This document shows positions 57,667-64,000 of a DNA stretch of 64,000 nt, in pieces. The stretch is taken from assembly GCA_036365145.1 (NCBI GenBank), contig JAEOAD010000013.1, positions 44,333,001 to 44,397,000 on the forward strand, written 5' to 3'. Below the pieces are notes generated by a model. It saw only the letters and a program-made list of their open reading frames with translations, searched no databases and was not told the DNA's origin. The stretch comes from Orientallactaga sibirica (Eukaryota > Chordata > Mammalia > Rodentia > Dipodidae). Position numbers and translations under genes: made by a program. The number at the start of each line of letters is the position of its first letter. Position 1 is the first letter of the stretch.

Positions 57667-57863
57667 TATGTATTGTTTTATTTATTTATTTGCATGTGTG
57701 TGTGTGGGTACACCAGGGCCTCTTGCCACTGCAAATGGACAACAGATGCTTATACCACTTTTGGGGGTCTGGCTTTATTTGGGTGACTGGGGACTTGAAC
57801 CCAGGCCATCAGGTTTCGCAAGCAAGTGCTTTTAACCACTGAGCCTTTCCCACCTCCACCCCC
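57667..57863 (-). mobile_element. Dip SINE, GT-rich subtype
   Basis: GCATGTGTGTGTGTGGGT replaces the GA run; CTCTTGCCACTGCAAATGG follows. Confidence 0.82.
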
Positions 57864-58167
57864 TTGAACACAGTGTGGTCCCCGAACTGCTCACTCATCT
57901 GAAAGCAGCAAAAAGTAACACTGTGCCAGACCTTTGCAAGGACCGGTAGCTTATGCTTCTAATTTCTTGGAATACTTGCCACCTGTGTCAGAAGAATATG
58001 CATTTTACAAAATTCCCTCTTTTTCATTTTTTTGTTTATAAATGTTAAGTTTTATTTATATAATTTAAAATTTATGTGGTTGTTTTTACCAATTTATTTT
58101 TTACAGCTTCTGAGTTTTGTGATATTTAGAAAGGATTTGGTATTTATTATTATTATAATTCTTTGTT
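57864..58167. other. Unique AT-rich stretch
   Basis: No repeat assigned with confidence, though 58030-58100 has an L1-like AT-rich feel. Confidence 0.4.
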
Positions 58168-58360
58168 TTTTAAAAAGTATATTTTATTTATTTGGGAAAG
58201 AGAGAGAGAATGGGTATGCCAGGGCCACCAGCCACCACAAATGAATTCCAGACACACGTGCCCCCTTGTGCATCTGGCTTATGTGGGTCCTGGGACTTGA
58301 ACTGGGGTCCTTTGGCTTTGCAGATAAATGCCTTAACCACCAAGCCATCTCTCCAGCCCT
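58168..58360 (-). mobile_element. Dip SINE
   Basis: An antisense element with a short purine segment. Confidence 0.93.
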
Positions 58361-58361
58361 A

Positions 58362-58509
58362 TTTTTGGTTTTTCAAGGTAGGATCTCACTCTAGCCCAGG
58401 CTGATCTGGAATTCATTATGTAGACTCAAGCTGGCTTTGAACTCATAGCAATCTTCCTACCTCAGCTTCCCGAGTGCTGGGATTAAAGGCATGTGCCACC
58501 ATGCCCAGC
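58362..58509 (-). mobile_element. B1 SINE
   Basis: A complete antisense body ending CACCATGCCCAGC. Confidence 0.93.
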
Positions 58510-58639
58510 GGTTTTGATTTTTTTTTTAATTTTTGCAGAGTAAAACCATTAATAACCATATTAAGTCTAGAAAAAGGACTACTGTGCCCACATATGAGCA
58601 TATATAGTTTAGACGTGGTACCAGAAATGATGCAAAGTA

Positions 58640-58860
58640 GTTTATAAACTTTAACCCATTTAATCATCAAAGACAACCCAATTCCATGAAATACTCTTAT
58701 TCCACAGCAGAGGAACCTGATTTCCACAGTAGTTTAGGTAATTTACTCATAGGAACCAAGTTAGAAAGCAGCAGAACCTGGATTGAATCCCTGGTCTGTC
58801 AGGCCCCCAAATCTGCTCTCTTGCTGATAATTCCATACTCTAAGTAGATTCTCAGCTTTA
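58640..58860 (-). mobile_element. MIR SINE
   Basis: AACCCATTTAATCATC, ACAGCAGAGGAACCTGA, GAACCTGGATTGAATCCC and CAAATCTGCTCTC follow the antisense MIR order. Confidence 0.75.
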
Positions 58861-58918
58861 AATGACCATGAAATTGAACTTACCTTTTTGTAACAGGCAT
58901 CCAAAAACTATTCAGTTT

Positions 58919-59125
58919 GGGCTGGAGAGATGGCTCAGCAGTTAAGACACTTGCCGGCAAAGCCTAATGACCCAAGTTGGATTCCCCAGTACCCGTGTAA
59001 AACCAGATGCAGAAAGTAGATCATGCTTCTCAAGTTTATTTGCAGCAGCTAGAGCCTCTCTCTCTCTCTCATTTCTCGCTCTCTTTCTGTCTCTACTTGC
59101 AAGTAAATTAATAAAAATATTTTTT
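58919..59125 (+). mobile_element. Dip SINE, small deletion
   Basis: A sense element lacking GCCCTGGCGTGCCC before the CT run. Confidence 0.92.
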
Positions 59126-59269
59126 AGCCAGACGCCTTTAACCTCAGCACTAGGGAGATAAGAGGAAAGAGGATCACTGCAAGTTCAAGGCCACCCTGGG
59201 ACTACATAGTGAATTCCATGTCAGCCTGGATTAGAGGATAGAGGATTAGCATAAAAGCCTACCTTGAAA
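59126..59269 (+). mobile_element. B1 SINE, head clipped
   Basis: A sense body starting AGCCAGACGCCTTTAACC with an extra GAGGATAGAGGATTAG segment. Confidence 0.88.

Positions 59270-59309
<40 letters not shown>
59270..59309. repeat. (AT)n microsatellite
   Basis: An AT run in the B1 tail position. Confidence 0.96.
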
Positions 59310-59314
<5 letters not shown>

Positions 59315-59344
59315 AAGAACCACTTGATTTGACAAAAATCCCTT

Positions 59345-59423
59345 ACTTTTTTGATTCTGGGGACCAAACTCAGGCCTTGCACAAGCTAACCACATACTCT
59401 ACCACTGAGCTACACCCCAGCCC
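59345..59423 (-). mobile_element. ID SINE
   Basis: ATTCTGGGGACCAAACTCAG and ACTCTACCACTGAGCTACAC then CCCAGCCCC is a clear antisense ID. Confidence 0.85.
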
Positions 59424-59654
59424 CAAACCGTCCTTTTTCGGTGAGTTCCTTTAGCGGAAGAGCCTGTTGGGGAGTCAGTTGCCTTGTGCTGTGACCCTGC
59501 TTGTGTAAGTAGTAAAGTATATGTGGGCCACCTGCTACGTGTCCACTGTATGTATTAATCTTTGGCCCAATTAAGGAGGCTGAGGAAAGTGGATAATTAC
59601 CTAGGAACGCTCAATTAAAATCCATTTTACTTAGGCACAGTGTTTTCTTGTTTT
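59424..59654. other. Unique stretch
   Basis: No repeat or gene signal recognised. Confidence 0.45.
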
Positions 59655-59768
59655 TCATGTGTCTGTGTATATGTATGTGGTCTATGAGTGTGTATTCTAT
59701 GTGTCGGGGGGTACATATGGAGGCCAGAGGTCAAACATCAGTGTCTTCCTCAATTACTCTGCACCTTT
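59655..59768 (-). mobile_element. B4-type SINE, part 1
   Basis: TG-rich start, GGAGGCCAGAGGTCAAAC and CTCAATTACTCTGCACC. It is broken at 59769 by a B1. Confidence 0.75.
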
Positions 59769-59926
59769 AAAATATATATATATATTTGGTTTTTCAAAGT
59801 AGGGTCTCACTCTAGCCCAGGACCTGGAATTCACTATGTAATCTCAGGGCAGCCTTGAACTCACTGTGATCCTCCTACCTCTGCCTCCTGAGTGCTAGGA
59901 TTAAAGGCGTGCGCCATCACGCCCAG
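59769..59926 (-). mobile_element. B1 SINE with 12-bp TSD in B4
   Basis: An antisense body between CTCTGCACCTTT copies at 59757-59768 and 59927-59938. Confidence 0.95.
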
Positions 59927-60074
59927 CTCTGCACCTTTTTTTGAGGCTGGTCTCTACTGAACATGGAGCTCTCTGATTCAGTTAGACTATTTAGCTGGCA
60001 AGTCCCAAGGATCTATCTCTACCTGCCCAGTGCTGGGATTACAGGTGTATACTACTGTGACATGCCCAACTTAA
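59927..60074 (-). mobile_element. B4-type SINE, part 2
   Basis: TTTGAGGCTGGTCTCTACTG to TACTACTGTGACATGCCCAAC continues the B4. The tRNA-like end is missing. Confidence 0.7.
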
Positions 60075-60284
60075 AAAAAAAATATTTTTTTACTTATTTA
60101 TTTGAGATAGAGAGAAAATAAATGGGAGAGAGAGATAGAGAAAATGGGTGCACCTGGGCCTTCTACTACTGCAAACCAACTCCAGAGCCATGTGCTAATT
60201 CATGTGTCTGGGTACTGGGGAATCAAACCCAGGCCATCAGGCTTTGTAGGCAAGTGCCTTTCACCACTGAGCTCTCTCTAGCTC
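60075..60284 (-). mobile_element. Dip SINE
   Basis: An antisense element; CATGCCCAACTT before and CATGCCCAGCTT after are a likely TSD. Confidence 0.91.
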
Positions 60285-60297
60285 CATGCCCAGCTTT

Positions 60298-60474
60298 TAT
60301 TTTTGTTTATTTTAATTTTATTTTATCTTTTTGGTTTTTCGAGGTAGAGTCTCACTCTAGCTCAGGCTGACCTGGAATTAACTATGTAGTCTCAGGGTGG
60401 CCTCGAACTCATGGCGATCCTCCTACCTCTGCCTCCCGAATGCTGGGATTAAAAGCATGCACCACCATGCCCAG
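60298..60474 (-). mobile_element. B1 SINE
   Basis: A TTTTA-rich tail and complete antisense body. Confidence 0.94.
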
Positions 60475-60475
60475 C

Positions 60476-60477
<2 letters not shown>

Positions 60478-60507
<30 letters not shown>
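60478..60507. repeat. (TC)n microsatellite
   Basis: About 15 TC units. Confidence 0.96.
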
Positions 60508-60512
<5 letters not shown>

Positions 60513-60714
60513 TATAGTTTACTTATTTGAGAGAGAGAAGGAGGTAGAGAGAAAGTGAGAGACAGAATGGGCACCAGGGCCTCCAGCCACTGCAAATTAA
60601 TTCCAGATGCATACTCCCTCTTGTGCATCTGGCTTATGTGGGTCCTGGGATTTGAACCGGGTTCCTTTGGCTTTGCAGGCAAAAACCTTAACCACTAAGC
60701 CATTTCCCCAGCCC
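60508..60714 (-). mobile_element. Dip SINE
   Basis: A complete antisense element. Confidence 0.93.
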
Positions 60715-60715
60715 T

Positions 60716-60875
60716 CTTTTTTTTTTTTTTTTTTTTTTTTGAGGTAGGGTCTCACTCTATTTCAGGCTGACCTGGAATTTACTATGTAGTCTCAGGGTGA
60801 CCTTAAATTCACAATGATCTTCCTACCTCTACTTCCCAAGTGCTGGGATTAAAGGCATGTGTCACCGTGCTTGGC
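60716..60875 (-). mobile_element. B1 SINE
   Basis: A poly(T) of about 20 and complete antisense body. Confidence 0.94.
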
Positions 60876-60975
60876 AGACAGAGTCTCTCTGTGTAGCCCA
60901 GGCTGGTCTCAGATTGGCCAGTCTTCTGCCTCAGCCTCCTGAGTGCTAGAATTATAGATGACCACCCTCCCAGTG
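60876..60975 (-). mobile_element. Old murid-type B1
   Basis: AGAGTCTCTCTGTGTAGCCC then AGGCTGGTCTCAGA is the antisense of an older B1 type. Confidence 0.75.
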
Positions 60976-61228
60976 CAGTTTGAACTTCTTATTTCTTCCC
61001 TTCTTCCCCACAGCCAACAGGACTAGCTAGTTCTTTCTGGTCCTCTTCTGGCTTTTTCCACATAAGCAGCTTCTGAGGACAGACAGGACTTTGAGAAGCA
61101 TTGGCCTACACCAGTGACTGCCTTTTCACACTCATAAAGTCCACCATGTTGGTGACCAGTAACCTGCTTCTGAGACAGCAAGTTACAAAATCCTCATTTC
61201 AATTGACTCTTCAAAAAGGTCCAGTATC
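60976..61228. other. Unique stretch
   Basis: No repeat or gene signal recognised. Confidence 0.45.
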
Positions 61229-61381
61229 AAGCTGGGCGTGGTGGCGCACGCCTTTAATCCCAGCACTCGGGAGGCAGAGGTAGGAGGATCACCGTGAGTT
61301 CAAGGCCACCCTGAGACTACATAGTTAATTCCAGGTCAGCCTGGGCCAGAGTGAGACCCTACCTCGAAAAACCAAAAAAAA
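61229..61381 (+). mobile_element. B1 SINE with 16-bp TSD
   Basis: A near-consensus sense body. TSD AAAAAGGTCCAGTATC at 61213-61228 and 61382-61397. Confidence 0.96.
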
Positions 61382-61422
61382 AAAAAGGTCCAGTATCTCC
61401 AGCAGAATAAATTAAATGCTAT

Positions 61423-61741
61423 TGTGCTGGTTTGATTCAAGCGTCCCCCATAAACTTAGGTGTTCTGAATGCTAGGTTCCCAGCTGATGGAGATTTGGGA
61501 ATTAACACCTCTAGGAGGCAGTGTATTGTTGGGGGCGGGCTTATGGGTATTATTGCCAGTTTCCCCTTGCCAGTGTTTGGCGCACTCTCTAGTTGCTGTT
61601 GTCCACCCTCTGTTCATGCCATCATTTTCCCCTGCCATGATGGAGCTTCCCCTCAAGTCTGTAAGCCAAAATAAACCCTTTTTCCAACAAGCTGCTCTTG
61701 GTCAGGTGATTTCTGCCAGCAATGTGAACCTGACTGCAACA
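61423..61741 (+). mobile_element. Solo LTR with 5-bp TSD
   Basis: A 319-bp TG...CA element (TGTGCTGGTTTGATTC to CTGACTGCAACA) with AATAAA at about 61670 as polyadenylation signal. Perfect GCTAT duplications at 61418-61422 and 61742-61746. It is the same family as 40501-40842. No internal viral region. Confidence 0.87.
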
Positions 61742-61889
61742 GCTATCCAATGCTAAGCCAAAAGTTCAATGTTTAAGCCCCAAACAGGATTTCAAAATAG
61801 AGTTCAAAATCCACTAAAAAGAAAACAAAAGGAGATGGAGTTTGGTTGAGATTTGATTAAAGGAACAACATTTAAAAAACATAGGTCAT

Positions 61890-62106
61890 AGGACTGGAGA
61901 GATGGCTTAGCACTTAAGGCGCTTGTCTGCAAAGCCAAAAGACCCAGGTTCAATTCCCCAGTACCCACATACAAGGTGTACACAAGCATCTGTGTACAAG
62001 GTGGCACAAGCATCTGGAGTTCATCTTCAGTGGCTAGAGGCCCTGGAACACCCATTCTCTCTATCTGCCTCTATCTTAAATAAATAAATAAAATAAGAAA
62101 ATATTA
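61890..62106 (+). mobile_element. Dip SINE with internal duplication
   Basis: The segment GTACAAGGTG...CACAAGCATCTG occurs twice (61970-62012). ACATAGGTCATA and TCTAGGTCATAT flank it. Confidence 0.92.
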
Positions 62107-62177
62107 AAAATCTAGGTCATATATTCGAGACAGGATATTAGAGACTGCCTTTCTTGAGAATCTTTAAAACTAGACAG

Positions 62178-62258
62178 TGCTGGACCTGTAGCTCAGTGGT
62201 AGAGAGCTACATAGTCAAAGGTCTAGTTCAATCCCCAGATATAGAAAATAAAAAGAAT
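62178..62258 (+). mobile_element. ID SINE
   Basis: ACCTGTAGCTCAGTGGTAGA and GTTCAATCCCCAGATATAG with an A-rich tail. Confidence 0.8.
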
Positions 62259-62266
62259 AGGCAATC

Positions 62267-62464
62267 TTTTTTTAAATATTTATTTATTGCAAACAGAGAA
62301 AGAGAAAAAATACGTGAGTCAGGGACTTTTGCCACTGCCAATGAACTCCAAATACATGTATTACTTTGTGCATCTGGCTTTATGTGAATACTGGGGAATT
62401 GAACCCAAGTCTATCAGGCTTTGAAAGCAAATGCCCTTTGACTACTGAGCCATCTTTCCAGGCC
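62267..62464 (-). mobile_element. Dip SINE
   Basis: An antisense element, moderately diverged. Confidence 0.92.
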
Positions 62465-62701
62465 CCCTTTTTAAAATTTTTATTTATTTTATTTTTTATT
62501 TTTAAATTTATTTTATTTGTTATTTGAGAGAGGGACAGAAATAGGCAGGGAGAAAGAAAGAGAGAGAATGGGCACGCTAGGGCCTCCAGCCACTGCAAAT
62601 GAACTCCAGATGCATCTAGCTTATGTGGGTCCAGGGAAATTGAACCTGGGTCCTTTGGCTTTGTAGACAAGTGCCTTAACTGCTAAGCATCTCTCCAGCC
62701 C
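62465..62701 (-). mobile_element. Dip SINE
   Basis: An antisense element with a long AT-rich tail; its CTCTCCAGCCC end is copied at 63196 by the L1 insertion. Confidence 0.92.
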
Positions 62702-62718
62702 ATTTAAAAAATTTTTTT

Positions 62719-63195
62719 TAATTGACAACTTCTATACTTACATACAAAAAAAACCACCTGATATTTCCCTCCCTTCCCCCCATTCCACTTTAGAACTCCA
62801 ATCTCCATCATATCCCCTCCCTCTCTCCATTAGTCTCTTTTAATTTGATGTCATCATCTTTTTCTTCTATTTTGAGGGTCTTGCAAAGGTATTGCTAGGC
62901 ACTGCAAGGTCATGGATATCGAGGCCAATTTCTGTCTGGACAGTTGCAGTGTAAGGAGTCATACCCTTCCTTTGGCTCTTCCATTCTATCTGCCCCCTCT
63001 TCCACAATGGTCCCTGAGCCTTGGAGGGTGTGACAGAGGTGTTTCAGTACTGGGCACTCCTCCATCCCTTCTTCTCAGCACTGTGTTGCCTTTTGTGTCA
63101 TCCCAGTGGTCATTGCCATCTGAAAAGAGAAGCTTCTCTAACCAGAAGTGAGAGTAGCGTTAATATGTGAATATGAACATTAAGTGTAGTGCCCC
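62719..63195 (-). mobile_element. L1 3'-UTR fragment with long TSD
   Basis: About 480 bp in antisense: AATTGACAACTTCTATACTT, CCCTCTCTCCATTAGTCTC, GCAAGGTCATGGATATCGAG and CTGCCCCCTCTTCCACAATG. The last is a known L1 3' UTR landmark in rodents. Direct repeats of about 27-28 bp at 62691-62718 and 63196-63223 flank it. Confidence 0.88.
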
Positions 63196-63204
63196 CTCTC
63201 CAGC

Positions 63205-63463
63205 CCATTTAAAAAAATTTTTTTATGAGGGAGAGAAAGAGAGCAAATGAAAGAGAGAGAGAGAAACAGAGGGAGAATTGGCATGCCAGGGTCTCTAGCT
63301 ACTGCAATCGAACTCCAGACACATGCATCACCTTGTGTGCATGTGCAACCTTGCACGCTTGCATCACCTTGTGCATCTGGCTTACATGGGATCTGGAGAG
63401 TTGAACAGGAGTCCTTAGGTTTCACAGGCAAGTGCCTTAACCACTAAGCCACCTCTCCAGCCC
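63205..63463 (-). mobile_element. Dip SINE, long subtype
   Basis: An antisense element with TTGTGTGCATGTGCAACC and GCACGCTTGCATCACC. Confidence 0.94.
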
Positions 63464-63464
63464 T

Positions 63465-63690
63465 CTAAAAATATTTTTATTTTATCTGTTAGAGAGGGTG
63501 GGGGAAGGATAGAGAGAGAGAGAAAGAGAGAGAGAGAGAATGGGCACACCAGGGCCTCTTGCCATTGTCAATGAACTCCAGATGCATGTGCCACTTTGTG
63601 CATCTGGCTTTCCATGGGTCCTGGAGAATTAAAGCCAGGCCAGCAGGCTTTGCAAGCAAGTGCCTTTAACTGCTGAGCTATTTCCTCAGC
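63465..63690 (-). mobile_element. Dip SINE
   Basis: A complete antisense element. Confidence 0.93.
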
Positions 63691-63805
63691 CTCAATCATT
63701 CTTATTCTTTTTTTAGGGGGGCACATTTTTTAAAAAATAAATTATTATAAATAAAATTATTTATTGTAGTGCCTGGCAAATGCTTTTATGTTTTATTTCC
63801 TAATT

Positions 63806-64000
63806 ATTTTTTTAATAATTATTTTTTTATTGACAACTTCTATACTTACATACAAAAAAACACATGATATTTCCCTCCCCCCATTCCACTTTAGAACTCC
63901 AATCTCCATCATATCCCCTCCCTCTCTCCATTAGTCTCTCTTTTAATTTGATGTCATCATCTTTTTCTTCTATTTTTGAGGGTCTTGCAAAGGTATTGCT
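63806..64000 (-). mobile_element. L1 3'-UTR fragment, cut by window edge
   Basis: TTATTGACAACTTCTATACT onward, matching 62719 in antisense. It runs past the end of the window. Confidence 0.87.

Overview
This window is mammalian nuclear DNA, almost certainly from a myomorph rodent. I see no functional protein-coding exon, no intact structural RNA gene and no bacterial or phage feature in 64 kb. The most likely source is the jerboa superfamily (Dipodoidea, for example Jaculus). That rests on two dominant SINE families: a 7SL-derived B1 monomer ending in a CCTACCTCG-AAAAACC style tail, and a tRNA-derived SINE of about 200-250 bp (head GGGCTGGAGAGATGGCTTAGTGG, B-box-like GGTTCGATTCC, CT-rich stretch, AAATAAATAAA tail). 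The second matches what is described as the Dip element of the B2 superfamily. Species is inferred from memory of repeat families, not from a search.

Conventions: 'B1' is the 7SL-derived SINE, 'Dip' the tRNA-derived B2-superfamily SINE, 'ID' the short tRNA-Ala-derived SINE, 'B4' the ID/B1-type composite. TSD means target-site duplication. Strand is the sense orientation of the element, so a minus-strand element shows its poly(T) end at the left. SINE borders are good to a few bases where a TSD is quoted and otherwise to about 5-15 bases.

Layout. 1-7.3 kb: dense nested SINEs over fossil L1 pieces. 7.3-8.3 kb: a unique stretch, then an L1 fossil. 8.3-16.4 kb: SINEs, including a tRNA-Gln(TTG)-derived sequence split by an L1 3' fragment (12.4 kb). 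16.45-19.54 kb: a direct tandem duplication of about 1.54 kb, each unit holding a broken processed pseudogene of Ube2s. 19.5-26.7 kb: SINEs, two related MIR-type sequences, simple repeats and a small hAT-like element. 26.7-27.9 kb: the largest repeat-poor island. 28-38 kb: SINEs around short unique stretches. 38.1-39.0 kb: another repeat-poor island. 40.5 kb and 61.4 kb: two LTRs of one family in opposite orientation, each with perfect 5-bp TSDs. 43.9-44.8 and 46.9-47.6 kb: unique stretches. 49.4-49.8 kb: an AT-rich, TAAT-rich unique block. 51.2-56.0 kb: a defective L1 broken up by nine SINEs. 56-64 kb: SINEs and two more L1 3' fragments.

Nothing here works as a set of genes. The content is retrotransposition: L1-type machinery explains the TSD-flanked SINEs, the processed Ube2s copy and the L1 fragments. 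Most open reading frames are translations of B1 or Dip antisense strands or of GA/GAAA microsatellites. The repeat-poor islands are the only places where regulatory DNA of a host gene could plausibly lie.
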